Positions 43,814 through 52,364 of a stretch of 64,000 bases of DNA are shown here, piece after piece. Source of the stretch: an uncultured Chitinophagaceae bacterium (GTDB taxonomy: Bacteria; Bacteroidota; Bacteroidia; Chitinophagales; Chitinophagaceae); contig CALMYJ010000020.1 in NCBI GenBank assembly GCA_937873715.1, forward strand, positions 62,001 through 126,000. The letters run 5' to 3'. The first letter of the stretch is position 1. Each line of letters starts with the position of its first letter. A model generated the notes under the pieces. The model had not been told where the DNA came from. It made no database searches and saw only the letters and a program-made list of their open reading frames with translations. Position numbers and translations under genes: made by a program.

Positions 43814-44683
43814 TTGGTAGAAAACAAAGAAATATCGGCACTGCTTCAATTGATTGATGACCCCGATGAGGAGGTGTACAGCACCGTTAGCAACAAAATT
43901 ATTTCTTTAGGCAAAGGTATTATCCCCAACCTGGAAAACCTTTGGGAAAACACCCTTAGCGAAGCAGTACAGGAGCGGATTGAAACCATGATTCACAAAC
44001 TGCATTTCCGCGACCTTACCGCCGACTATGAACACTGGAAGCAGGGCAGTTGCGAATTGCTGCAGGGTGCTATTCTTACGGCCCGGTACCACTACCCTGA
44101 TATACAGGAAGCCAAAGTGCTGCAGGATATTGAAAAAATACGCCGCAACATCTGGCTTGAACTCAACGCCTATCTTACCCCTTTGGAACAGGCTTCTATT
44201 ATCAGCAGTATTTTATACAACTATTACAAACTGATTGGGGTCGAAATTGCCTATAACCAACCCGAAGACTTTTTGATTAGTAAAACACTTGAAGCCAAAA
44301 AAGGTAATTCTATCAGCAATGGTATATTATACCTGGCCCTGGCCGAACTGCTCGATATTCCCGTAAAGGCCATCAACATCCCCCGGCAGTTTATATTAGC
44401 CTACATCGACCCACAGTACAACCTTGCCAAACCGGTGGCGCACAACTCTGAAAAAATAAAATTTTATATCGATCCACTCAACGGTCAGGTGTATTCGCAT
44501 AAAGACATTGAAAATTATTTCAAACGGATTTCCGTACCGCCTACCACTTCTTACTTTCGCCCGATGGATAATAAAGCTGTTATCCGTTTTTTACTGGAGC
44601 AACTGAGCAAATGCTTTGATGACGACCGCAACCGCTACAAAATGGAAGAACTTTTATCATTAGTAAAACTGCTGGAAGATTGA
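43814..44683 (+). CDS. Transglutaminase-like SirB1-family protein, TTG start
   Basis: A 289-residue protein. The only plausible start is TTG 43814 (MVENKEISALLQLIDDPDEE); there is no in-frame ATG or GTG nearby. Residues 1-65 look like a HEAT-type helical repeat (LLQLIDDPDEEVYSTVSNKI). The middle part, ISNGILYLALAELLDIPVKA (about 175-195), is the SirB1/transglutaminase-like core, in which the family's catalytic Cys appears absent; this needs checking. FYIDPLNGQVYS follows. The role is unknown. Confidence 0.8.
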   Translation: MVENKEISALLQLIDDPDEEVYSTVSNKIISLGKGIIPNLENLWENTLSEAVQERIETMIHKLHFRDLTADYEHWKQGSCELLQGAILTARYHYPDIQEAKVLQDIEKIRRNIWLELNAYLTPLEQASIISSILYNYYKLIGVEIAYNQPEDFLISKTLEAKKGNSISNGILYLALAELLDIPVKAINIPRQFILAYIDPQYNLAKPVAHNSEKIKFYIDPLNGQVYSHKDIENYFKRISVPPTTSYFRPMDNKAVIRFLLEQLSKCFDDDRNRYKMEELLSLVKLLED

Positions 44684-44979
44684 TATACCATGTAGTGCAC
44701 TCCGCCGCCTGGCAACAGGCAAAAGACCAGGGCTGGTATGCAGCCCCATCCCTGCACACCGAAGGATTTATACATGCCAGTAAGCAGGAGCAGGTAGCAG
44801 GTGTTTTACAGCGTTATTACAGTGGCGGGCAAAATTTATTATTGCTGCATATTGATGAAACCAAACTAACGGCACCGCTGCTTTACGAACTGGCACCATC
44901 GGTTAACGAAATGTTTCCGCATATATACGGCAGGTTAAATATCGATGCCGTAACAACAGTTACTTCAATCGATCCATAA
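44680..44979 (+). CDS. DUF952 family protein
   Basis: A 99-residue protein. It begins at TTG 44680 and overlaps the upstream stop by 4 bp (TTGA). IYHVVHSAAWQQAKDQGWY, TEGFIHASKQEQVAGVLQRYY and FPHIYGRLNIDAVT are the family motifs. Its HAS and HIYG histidines are conserved. DUF952 proteins resemble ADP-ribosyl- or PLP-like small enzymes only loosely; the function is unknown. Translation is probably coupled to the SirB1-like gene. Confidence 0.85.
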   Translation: MIYHVVHSAAWQQAKDQGWYAAPSLHTEGFIHASKQEQVAGVLQRYYSGGQNLLLLHIDETKLTAPLLYELAPSVNEMFPHIYGRLNIDAVTTVTSIDP

Positions 44980-45109
44980 AGATTAACAGGCATTGTAAAG
45001 CCCATCAATATCGCTTTAAATTTAACAAAAAAGCTTTCCCGGCCGGTTGGCATCAGCCTTTATATTGGCTATTTTTAACCTTCTTTCATCAAAAGCCCAA
45101 TCACCTGTT

Positions 45110-46210
45110 TTGAATCAATCTGTAAAAAGTACAGGATTTATTTTGTTGCTCTTGCTGTTGTTCGCCACATCAGGTGCACAACCCATTACCGGCTATTGGA
45201 AAGGGAAAATAAATGGCAAAAGAGCAGAAGTAAAAATTATCAAAAATGGCGACAGCATTACCGGCACCAGTTACTATTACAATTCGCCAAACAGCTACAG
45301 GCGTTACAGCATAAGAGGTTATTTTGACGATACAGACAACAGTGTGGTATGGTGGGACGACGAGCTTATTGCAGAAAAAAACATGCAGGGTTTGTTGAAA
45401 AGCCCTGCTGCAACACCTTACCTTTCTGTTGCCGACTTTAACTGTCCTGGTGGCACTAAAATGTATTTAGAAGGCAATGCTGCTTTAAAAGAAGATGAGG
45501 ATAAAATAAAAGGCCCGGTGGAACTGGAAAAAACTACCACATCTATTTTTAAAGATGAATGGAATTTTGTAATTGACAATTACACTTTTGGGGCCAACGA
45601 CCCCGGCATTATTGATAGTGTGGCTAAAATAGCTTTTAATAAACCCATACTAAAAGCGGATGCAATACAACCTCATCCTGAAAAAAAACCTGCACTTGCA
45701 GTCATAAAAAAACCAACCCCCGCCCCCACAAAACAGGAACCAGTTAAGGCTACAGCTCAAAAAACTGCACCCATAATAAAAGATCCGGCTTCAGCAAGGC
45801 CTGCCCCTGTAATTAGCTTACCGGCCCCTGCTCCAACTATCGAAGAAAAATTTACAGCACGCAGTAAACTTATCCTAAAAGAAATACCCGTGCAGGGCGA
45901 TAGCATTGAGTTGCGCTTTTATGATAATGCCGAAGTAGATGGCGACTCTATTTCTATTTTTCTCAACAACCGGCTTTTGTACGAACATATACGCCTAACC
46001 GAAAAAGCATACATCATTAAGCTTGCTGTAAGCAGCCTGCAGGAAACGAATGAATTAATAATGGTAGCAGAAAACCTCGGCTCTATACCACCCAATACGG
46101 CTTATATGGTATGCCTGGTGGGTGCGGAACGTTATGAAACCAGGCTTGAAAGTACAGAGCAAAGCAGCGCCGGTATAAGATTTTTACGGATTAAGGGAAA
46201 CAACGAATAA
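45110..46210 (+). CDS. Secreted two-domain protein, paralogue of the protein at 29645-30511
   Basis: From TTG 45110 this is a 366-residue protein with a signal peptide (NQSVKSTGFILLLLLLFAT, cleavage before Gln). A TTG at 45047 would add 21 residues ahead of it. Domain 1 opens with ITGYWKGKINGKRAEVKII and includes RRYSIRGYFDD. A Pro/Ala/Lys-rich linker of about 80 residues (PTPAPTKQEPVKAT) follows. Domain 2 (about 265-366) has DNAEVDGDSISIFLNNRLL and ENLGSIPPNTAYMVCLVGAE, clearly like domain 2 of the 29645 protein. The long linker is the main difference. Function unknown. Confidence 0.7.
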   Translation: MNQSVKSTGFILLLLLLFATSGAQPITGYWKGKINGKRAEVKIIKNGDSITGTSYYYNSPNSYRRYSIRGYFDDTDNSVVWWDDELIAEKNMQGLLKSPAATPYLSVADFNCPGGTKMYLEGNAALKEDEDKIKGPVELEKTTTSIFKDEWNFVIDNYTFGANDPGIIDSVAKIAFNKPILKADAIQPHPEKKPALAVIKKPTPAPTKQEPVKATAQKTAPIIKDPASARPAPVISLPAPAPTIEEKFTARSKLILKEIPVQGDSIELRFYDNAEVDGDSISIFLNNRLLYEHIRLTEKAYIIKLAVSSLQETNELIMVAENLGSIPPNTAYMVCLVGAERYETRLESTEQSSAGIRFLRIKGNNE

Positions 46211-46285
46211 CAACGGTTGGCAAGTAAATTTTCTTGCCCCAAAAATTACACGCCTAACAATTGCCATGATCAGGCAGCAATATAT

Positions 46286-46801
46286 TTACATCAGTTTTTG
46301 TTTGATATAGTCGTCCAGTTTACCTTCTTCATTCAGTTTTATAAGCTTTCCCATTTCTTTTGTTTTCAACATGTCTATTCCTTTTTTGTACACATTCATC
46401 ATACTGGTAACTGCCGCTTTTGTTGCAGTAAACTTATCGCTATAATTATTTGTTTCCAGCATCTTTGCAGAATAACTGATTAAATACAGAGCAAGCAGTT
46501 GCTGGTTTTTACCATAAATTTTAGAGAGCTGTTCCGTTATCATAACATCAAACATAGGGCATCCCAATACCCACTTCATGGCAAAAGCCGTTACTTCCCT
46601 GCGTTTTTCAGGCTGTTTATCCAAATCTGTTTCTTCTAACCATTTTGCCGCAGTAATTATATCGGCAGTATATTTTGGATAATCTTCTTTTACATTTAAC
46701 TGAACATTTTGTGGCACCTCAAATATAACCTGTGCCGTAACAGAACAGGCGGTTGAAATGCTCAACAGGATAAATAAAACTGTTGCCCTGATAATTGACA
46801 T
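46286..46801 (-). CDS. Exported protein of unknown function
   Basis: A 171-residue protein with a signal peptide (1-23, VTA before Gln). The mature part is mainly helical: YTADIITAAKWLEETDLDKQ, MKWVLGCPMFDVMITEQLSK and LLALYLISYSAKMLE. I do not recognise a family. It may be periplasmic. It stands alone between convergent neighbours. Confidence 0.7.
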   Translation of the reverse strand: MSIIRATVLFILLSISTACSVTAQVIFEVPQNVQLNVKEDYPKYTADIITAAKWLEETDLDKQPEKRREVTAFAMKWVLGCPMFDVMITEQLSKIYGKNQQLLALYLISYSAKMLETNNYSDKFTATKAAVTSMMNVYKKGIDMLKTKEMGKLIKLNEEGKLDDYIKQKLM

Positions 46802-46954
46802 ACAAGAATGGTTTAAGTATCTAAGAGATTAAATGCCTGTTGCTTTATAAAATGCCCAGTAAAATTTAGGCAGCCGCACTTCATTGCACTTTGCTTTTAT
46901 TAACCAAATGTATTGAACATAAGTTGCAGCGTACCGGGCAGGCTGTACAGGGTA

Positions 46955-47401
46955 TTATTGTACAGGGTATTCGTAAAAAAAACTGCCCGATTTTATCCAG
47001 CCGTTTTTTTCATACACAGATTGTGCCCAGTAATTATCCGATGCGGTTTCCAGTATTATCCAGGCGGCATCGGTTTCTATCCCAAATTCTTTGGTTTGTT
47101 CCAGCAATGCTTCGGCAATACCTTTGCGGCGGTGTTTTTCTGCTACAAATAAATCGTTGAGCAGCCAGGCTCTTTTTAAACGCACAGAAGAAAATATGGG
47201 ATACAGTTGCACAAAGCCTGCAACTTCGCCATCCATAACTGCAATAAATATTACCGATTCATCAGCGGTTATACGCTGGCTGATAAATTCAAAAGCAGCG
47301 GGCAAATTAGACGGTTGCTGGTAAAAAACACGATAGGCATCAAATAACAACGCTATTGATGCTGCATCACTTTCTATGGCTTTCCTTATTTCAAGCAGCA
47401 T
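46955..47401 (-). CDS. GNAT-family N-acetyltransferase
   Basis: A 148-residue acetyltransferase. The acetyl-CoA pyrophosphate loop is AEKHRRKGIAEAL (R/QxxGxG/A type), preceded by the strand WLLNDLFV. A final YEKNGWIKS gives the usual C-terminal Tyr-containing segment. The length is normal for a single GNAT domain. It transfers acetyl groups to an amine; substrate unknown. Confidence 0.9.
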   Translation of the reverse strand: MLLEIRKAIESDAASIALLFDAYRVFYQQPSNLPAAFEFISQRITADESVIFIAVMDGEVAGFVQLYPIFSSVRLKRAWLLNDLFVAEKHRRKGIAEALLEQTKEFGIETDAAWIILETASDNYWAQSVYEKNGWIKSGSFFYEYPVQ

Positions 47402-47462
47402 TATGGAGTAATTTTAACAGTCAATAATACATCATTTCAGCATTTTTATAAAATACAGTACA

Positions 47463-47792
47463 ATGATTACATGGGCCGATTTTGAAAAAATTGATATCCG
47501 CACTGGTACCATTACTGCTGTGCATGATTTTCCGGAAGCAAGGAAACCGGCTTTGAAGCTCATTATCGATTTTGGCGAACTGGGTACCAGGCAATCATCA
47601 GCACAAATAACAACTTTTTACAACAAAGAAAATTTAGTGGGGCAACAAATAGTGGCTGTCATAAATTTTCCACCCAAAATAATTGCCGGGTTTAAGAGTG
47701 AATGTCTTGTACTAGGTATTTATAACGAAAATGGCAACGTGGTGTTGCTACAGCCATCAATGCAGGTAAAAAACGGGTGCAAAATTGGTTAA
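47463..47792 (+). CDS. csaA: CsaA-like tRNA-binding-domain protein
   Basis: A 109-residue OB-fold protein. WADFEKIDIRTGTITAVHDF and ARKPALKLIIDFGELGTRQS match CsaA and the tRNA-binding domains of methionyl-tRNA synthetase. It forms dimers in the family and has chaperone-like activity linked to protein export in Bacillus; the tRNA-binding use is also possible. Confidence 0.92.
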   Translation: MITWADFEKIDIRTGTITAVHDFPEARKPALKLIIDFGELGTRQSSAQITTFYNKENLVGQQIVAVINFPPKIIAGFKSECLVLGIYNENGNVVLLQPSMQVKNGCKIG

Positions 47793-47859
47793 TGCTATGG
47801 TGGCCAGGGCTGCGGTTGTATGCTTACAGCCTCTGCTGCTTTCGTAAAAGGAACAGCAA

Positions 47860-48162
47860 CTATTCCTGGTAAAATTTTCCCAAAAACAAACTCAGCCGCC
47901 GAAAATTATCTTTTTTAATACTGAAAAAATGATTGCGGCCTTCTTTGGCACATTCAATCAGTTCGCTTTCGGATAAAAGCTTGATATGATGCGAACAGGT
48001 GGGTTGCGAAAGACCGGTAAGGCCCTGCACATCGCCGCAACACATTTTACCACGGCGGGCAATTTCTTCGAGTATCGATAACCGGCAGGGATCAGCAATG
48101 GCATTCATCGCTTTTTCAATAAACCGTATATCATTCTTTACACCTGTACTCATATCCTGCAT
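47860..48162 (-). CDS. ArsR-family transcriptional regulator
   Basis: About 100 residues from ATG 48162 (ATG 48153 is also possible; the 48219 start is upstream of the family region). The winged helix spans the core: ADPCRLSILEEIARRGKMCC then GDVQGLTGLSQPTCSHHIKLL. MCCGDV supplies a Cys pair in helix 3 and could bind metal, as in ArsR-type sensors, although other ArsR proteins have no metal. It is divergent from the ogt gene with an 80-bp gap, so it may control it. Confidence 0.85.
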   Translation of the reverse strand: MQDMSTGVKNDIRFIEKAMNAIADPCRLSILEEIARRGKMCCGDVQGLTGLSQPTCSHHIKLLSESELIECAKEGRNHFFSIKKDNFRRLSLFLGKFYQE

Positions 48163-48242
48163 TAAGCCGTCAAAGAAATTGTTTTTTGAGCAATTGAACA
48201 AGAATTTTACCGTAAGCACCGCAATAGTTTTACATTGCAGGT

Positions 48243-48734
48243 ATGACGGATATGCTGTACCATATTACACCACTTGGCCTAGTGGAGATACGTACAGATG
48301 GCAATGCTATTACCAGCGTTTCGTTTGTACAAACCGGGCAACAGGAACAGGTACCCACTGCAAATACTCAACCTTTACTGCAACAATGCACCCAACAATT
48401 AGATGAATATTTTGCCGGTACCCGAAAAACATTTGACCTGCCTGTAGCCCAAAGCGGCACCGCTTTTCAGCAGCAGGTATGGGCACAGTTGCAACAAATC
48501 CCTTTTGGCAAAACCATCAGTTATCTTGAATTAGCCAAACGCATCAATAATGTAAAAGCCATCCGTGCTGTGGGCACTACTAATGGCAGCAACAGTATTG
48601 CCATCCTTGTACCCTGCCACCGGGTAATTGGCAGCGATGGCAGCCTTACCGGCTATGCAGGCGGCCTGTGGCGCAAGCAATGGCTGCTGGAGCATGAAAA
48701 TAAATATGCCAATGGGGTACAGGCTTTATTTTAA
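48243..48734 (+). CDS. ogt: Methylated-DNA-protein-cysteine methyltransferase
   Basis: A 163-residue repair protein. The acceptor Cys is C125 in LVPCHRVIG, and the recognition helix is AIRAVGTTNGSNSIAILVPC (two pieces). The conserved FQQQVWAQLQQIPFG segment is the DNA-binding start of the domain. It removes alkyl groups from O6-alkylguanine by self-alkylation. It lies divergent from the ArsR gene. Confidence 0.95.
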   Translation: MTDMLYHITPLGLVEIRTDGNAITSVSFVQTGQQEQVPTANTQPLLQQCTQQLDEYFAGTRKTFDLPVAQSGTAFQQQVWAQLQQIPFGKTISYLELAKRINNVKAIRAVGTTNGSNSIAILVPCHRVIGSDGSLTGYAGGLWRKQWLLEHENKYANGVQALF

Positions 48735-48761
48735 AAAAAAGCAGCCAAAAATGTAAGATAT

Positions 48762-48788
48762 AAAACAGCCGGGCTTTCACCCGGCTGC
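48762..48788 (-). terminator. Intrinsic terminator of the M42 peptidase gene
   Basis: An 8-bp GC stem (48766-48773 with 48780-48787) is followed on the minus strand by TTTTATA. Confidence 0.7.
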
Positions 48789-48791
48789 ATG

Positions 48792-49913
48792 CTAAAAATA
48801 GCTGAGATTCGTTTTGGGTGTAATGGTCAGCAAAGTTTCATACATCAGCCTTATCGTTTCTTCCACATCTTTTTTGTGCAGCATTTCTACGGTAGTATGC
48901 ATATAGCGCAGCGGAATGGAGATGAGTACGCTGGGACAGCCATCATTGGCATAGGCAAACGAATCGGTATCGGTGCCCGTGCTGCGGCTTACGGCATGCA
49001 ACTGTACCGGTATTTTATTTTTTTCGGCAACATCCTGCACCAGGCTGAGCAGTTTATTGTGTACGGCCGGGCCATAAGTAAGCGATGGGCCTTTGCCACA
49101 GGCTGTTTCGCCCTGCACTATTTTACTTACCATTGGTGTAGTGGTATCGTGTGTTACATCGGTAATGATGGCTACATCTGGCTTAATGCGGCGGGCAATC
49201 ATTTCGGCGCCCCGAAGGCCAATTTCTTCCTGCACCGCATTTACCACGTATAAGGCAAAGGGCAGTTTTTTATTATTTTCTTTCAGCAGCCGGGCTACTT
49301 CGGCAATCATAAAGCCGCCAATACGGTTGTCGAAAGCACGGCCAATTAAATAATCATAAGCCAATTCATCATAACCGTTTTCGTAAGTTACCACTGCACC
49401 GATATGTACGCCCAGTTCTTCTAATTCTTTTTTACTGGAGGCACCGCAATCCAGGAAAAGATTCTCCACTTTGGGTTGCGTTTCTTTATCGCCATTATTC
49501 AACCGGGTATGAATGGCCGGCCAGCCGAATACCGCCTTAACCGGGCCTTTTTTACCATGAATGATTACCCTCATGGATGGCGCAATCTGGTGGTCAACAC
49601 CACCGTTTCTTTTAAGATAGATAAGTCCTTCGGCCGTGATATAATTTACAAACCAGCTTATTTCATCCGCATGGGCTTCTATTACCACTTTAAAGGTTGC
49701 TGTGGGGTTAATAACGCCAACGGCTGTACCATAGGGGTCGGTAAAAAAACTATCGGTATAAGGTTTGATATAATCGAGCCACATCTTTTGCCCGCTGCTT
49801 TCAAAACCAACCGGCGAAGCATTGTTGATATAATTACGAAGGAAGTTATAAGAATTGTTGTTCAGTAAACTTTTAGCAGGTTTGGATTTTGCTTTTGATT
49901 TTTCTTTTGCCAT
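48792..49913 (-). CDS. M42-family metalloaminopeptidase
   Basis: A 373-residue cytosolic peptidase. Metal and catalytic residues show in VVIEAHADEISWFV (His and Asp), FLDCGASSKKEL (bridging Asp), NAVQEEIGLRGA (catalytic and binding Glu), IITDVTHDTT (Asp) and RYMHTTVEML (His). It starts with a Lys-rich, Ser-rich tail (AKEKSKAKSKPAKS), which is longer than usual. It should remove N-terminal residues from small peptides. It is the last of three minus-strand genes with a UbiA-like gene 24 bp upstream. Confidence 0.93.
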   Translation of the reverse strand: MAKEKSKAKSKPAKSLLNNNSYNFLRNYINNASPVGFESSGQKMWLDYIKPYTDSFFTDPYGTAVGVINPTATFKVVIEAHADEISWFVNYITAEGLIYLKRNGGVDHQIAPSMRVIIHGKKGPVKAVFGWPAIHTRLNNGDKETQPKVENLFLDCGASSKKELEELGVHIGAVVTYENGYDELAYDYLIGRAFDNRIGGFMIAEVARLLKENNKKLPFALYVVNAVQEEIGLRGAEMIARRIKPDVAIITDVTHDTTTPMVSKIVQGETACGKGPSLTYGPAVHNKLLSLVQDVAEKNKIPVQLHAVSRSTGTDTDSFAYANDGCPSVLISIPLRYMHTTVEMLHKKDVEETIRLMYETLLTITPKTNLSYF

Positions 49914-49937
49914 TGGTTATAAATTTTTACAAATAAA

Positions 49938-50762
49938 CTAAATACTTGCCATAATTGTAAGTACTGCTGATAGTAACATCAGTCCATCTACCAGAAAGTA
50001 ATAAAAAACAAAGCCCCTTTGCCGCTGTACAGACATACGGTAAACAATTAGCGTTGCTGCCAGCGCCAGCATTAGCGCTGCACTCTGGCTGGTGCCCAGT
50101 GCAAAATAAAACAGGGCAATATGTATTAGCGCTAGCACTGCAAAAAGTATGTACAGCAAGCGCTGTGTTGCCCTTGCCGTTAAATCGGTTGCAAGACTGT
50201 GAAAACCTTTTACCGCATCGGTATGCACATCTCTTTGATCAAAAATAATGCACAGCAGCAGCATAAAAACAAAGCGCTGCAATAGCAGCAATACAGCAGG
50301 TATATTTATTTCAACAGCAGCGGCAACCATCGGCAGGTATGCGGTTACATAAGTCCAGGTAAAAGCCAGCAGTAAAGTTTTAATAAAACCAGCCCTTCGG
50401 ATAAATACTATTTTTTGCAGGGGCAGCAGGGGCAATGAATACAACAATGTACATAACGCTGCAACTGCTATATGGGTGATTCCGGTTCCGGCATAGGGAT
50501 AGCACAGCACCATCCCTAAAAAGGCGATGATGATGCACAGAATATTACTTGCAGGTAAAGTGGCAGCGGTAAGCTGCGCCGGTGGCAAAGTATATATTTT
50601 GGCAATGGCAAAATGAAAATTATAACTGCAGCAGGTAGCAAAAAAAACAAATACCGGTAAAGCAGGCTGCAAGGGTAAACCGGCCAGCAGCGTTGTTTCA
50701 ATTACTAATGCCGCCGCACATACTGCAGCCCAAAAAGCATGGGATAAAATAAAGCGGAGCAA
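49938..50762 (-). CDS. UbiA-superfamily-like membrane protein with an eroded first motif, TTG start
   Basis: A 274-residue polytopic protein with about eight helices. The second Asp-rich motif is kept (IFDQRDVHTDAVKG), whereas the first, expected as NDxxD, reads YNFHFAIAK. It may not make prenyl transfers in the normal way. The start is TTG 50762, with an in-frame TAA upstream. It is preceded 13 bp upstream by a lipoprotein gene. The role is unknown. Confidence 0.75.
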   Translation of the reverse strand: MLRFILSHAFWAAVCAAALVIETTLLAGLPLQPALPVFVFFATCCSYNFHFAIAKIYTLPPAQLTAATLPASNILCIIIAFLGMVLCYPYAGTGITHIAVAALCTLLYSLPLLPLQKIVFIRRAGFIKTLLLAFTWTYVTAYLPMVAAAVEINIPAVLLLLQRFVFMLLLCIIFDQRDVHTDAVKGFHSLATDLTARATQRLLYILFAVLALIHIALFYFALGTSQSAALMLALAATLIVYRMSVQRQRGFVFYYFLVDGLMLLSAVLTIMASI

Positions 50763-50775
50763 GGTTAGCAGTGCA

Positions 50776-51222
50776 TCACTGTTTAATTATCACAAATGTT
50801 GGAGAGTTTACCGTATCACTCCTGTTTTGTGCTTTATCTTTTAACATAAAGCGAAAAAAGCAGGTATCATTAAAATCGCATTGCGGAGCGCCAATAGAAT
50901 AATAGCCGCCGATATTAATGCCATGTGCATATACCACCTCAATTTCACCCTCTGTATTTTTTCCTGTTGGAAAAACAGGCATCTTATACTTTTCAACAAA
51001 GCCACCCCTGTTGCACCGGGTTACCACTTTTTCTACATACAATGAGTCTTCCAAATCACCTTCTGCATCGGTAAAATTTAAACGGAAGCGTATCAACTGA
51101 TCTGGATAAAGCACATCGGGACTTAGTGATTTAAACGTTAACTGCGGTGTGGTAGAAAATTTACTCTTTTTGCAACCATAAATCAACAGCCCCGCCAGTA
51201 TTATTAAAAGGATGTTCCGCAT
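50776..51222 (-). CDS. Lipoprotein of unknown function
   Basis: A 148-residue lipoprotein: the signal ends in LLIYGC with the lipid Cys at 17. A beta-rich domain with VLYPDQLIRFRLNFTDAEGD and MLKDKAQNRSDTV resembles Ig-like or cadherin-type folds common in Bacteroidota surface lipoproteins. Two further Cys pairs may form disulfides. I do not recognise a specific family. Confidence 0.72.
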   Translation of the reverse strand: MRNILLIILAGLLIYGCKKSKFSTTPQLTFKSLSPDVLYPDQLIRFRLNFTDAEGDLEDSLYVEKVVTRCNRGGFVEKYKMPVFPTGKNTEGEIEVVYAHGINIGGYYSIGAPQCDFNDTCFFRFMLKDKAQNRSDTVNSPTFVIIKQ

Positions 51223-51258
51223 CTTTGTGTATTAAAGTTTCAAATTTAGGAATAGAAA

Positions 51259-52269
51259 TTGAATAGCCCGGTTAAAAATACAGACCTCAGTACCAGAATT
51301 TTTGCTGTTCGGCAACAAAGTTTTAACAGTATGGCCCTGGAGGTTTTCAGGTTTCAACACCAGCATAACACTGTTTACAGGCAATACTGCGATGTATTGG
51401 GCATTAATGCGGCATCAATACATACAATAGATAAGATCCCTTTTTTACCCATCAGCTTTTTTAAAACACACACTATACAAACCACTGCCTTTGAGCCCGA
51501 AGTAATTTTTGAAAGCAGCGGCACTACACAAACCATCAACAGCAGGCATTGGGTAAAAGATACCGGCTTATACCAAAGAAGTTTTACAACAGCTTTTAAC
51601 CTGTTTTACGGCAACCCTGCCCAATGGTGCATTATAGCACTGCTGCCCTCCTATCTCGAAAGGCAACACTCCTCGCTGGTGATGATGGCCGATGAACTGA
51701 TAGGGCAAAGCGGCCATCCGAAAAGCGGCTTTTATTTATACGATTTTGAAAAACTGGCGGCAACCCTCCAGGCACTGGAGGCTGCCGGGCAACAAACGCT
51801 GCTACTTGGCGTAACCTTTGCCCTGCTTGATTTTGCTGAAGCATTTCCCATGCCACTACAGCACAGCATTATTATGGAAACCGGCGGCATGAAAGGCAGA
51901 AAAGAAGAACTAACCCGGCAGCAGGTGCATGCAATTTTAAATGCTGCTTTTAGCACCACAGCTATTCATTCAGAATATGGTATGACAGAATTATTAAGCC
52001 AGGCTTATGCAAAAGAAAAGGGATTATTTACCACACCACCCTGGATGAAAGTATTGCTTAGGGCAGAGGACGACCCTTTTGAGGTGAAGGATGCTCCAGA
52101 AGTAAACCATAGTAGCGGTGCTATAAATATTATTGACCTTGCCAATTTGTACTCCTGCAGTTTTATAGCTACAGATGATGCAGGACGACTTTACCCCGAC
52201 GGTAGTTTTGAAGTGTTGGGCCGCTTAGATAACAGCGATATAAGAGGCTGCAGTTTGCTGGCAGTATAA
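51259..52269 (+). CDS. LuxE-like acyl-activating enzyme
   Basis: A 336-residue protein from TTG 51259; no ATG occurs before residue 25. FESSGTTQTINSRH (about 85-98) equals the ANL-superfamily phosphate-binding loop, and HSEYGMTELLSQAY carries the YGxTE motif of adenylate-forming enzymes. It matches the acyl-protein synthetase LuxE domain. It should activate a fatty acid or similar acid as an acyl-AMP and move it to a Cys or partner protein. No reductase (LuxC) is in the window. It converges with the methionine gene. Confidence 0.82.
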   Translation: MNSPVKNTDLSTRIFAVRQQSFNSMALEVFRFQHQHNTVYRQYCDVLGINAASIHTIDKIPFLPISFFKTHTIQTTAFEPEVIFESSGTTQTINSRHWVKDTGLYQRSFTTAFNLFYGNPAQWCIIALLPSYLERQHSSLVMMADELIGQSGHPKSGFYLYDFEKLAATLQALEAAGQQTLLLGVTFALLDFAEAFPMPLQHSIIMETGGMKGRKEELTRQQVHAILNAAFSTTAIHSEYGMTELLSQAYAKEKGLFTTPPWMKVLLRAEDDPFEVKDAPEVNHSSGAINIIDLANLYSCSFIATDDAGRLYPDGSFEVLGRLDNSDIRGCSLLAV

Positions 52270-52320
52270 ATGTACGATGAAACAAAAGCAGGCTTATACT
52301 GTGCAGGCACTAAAATTTAG

Positions 52321-52358
52321 CCCTCTAAAGCCTCAAACCTCTTAAACCTCTCAAACCC
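52321..52358. repeat. Degenerate short tandem repeat (CCTCTTAAA/CCTCTCAAA units)
   Basis: About four imperfect 7-9-bp units follow one another (CCTCTAAAG, CCTCAAA, CCTCTTAAA, CCTCTCAAA). The tract lies in the 95-bp gap between the convergent LuxE-like and metZ genes. Confidence 0.6.
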
Positions 52359-52364
52359 CTTCTC

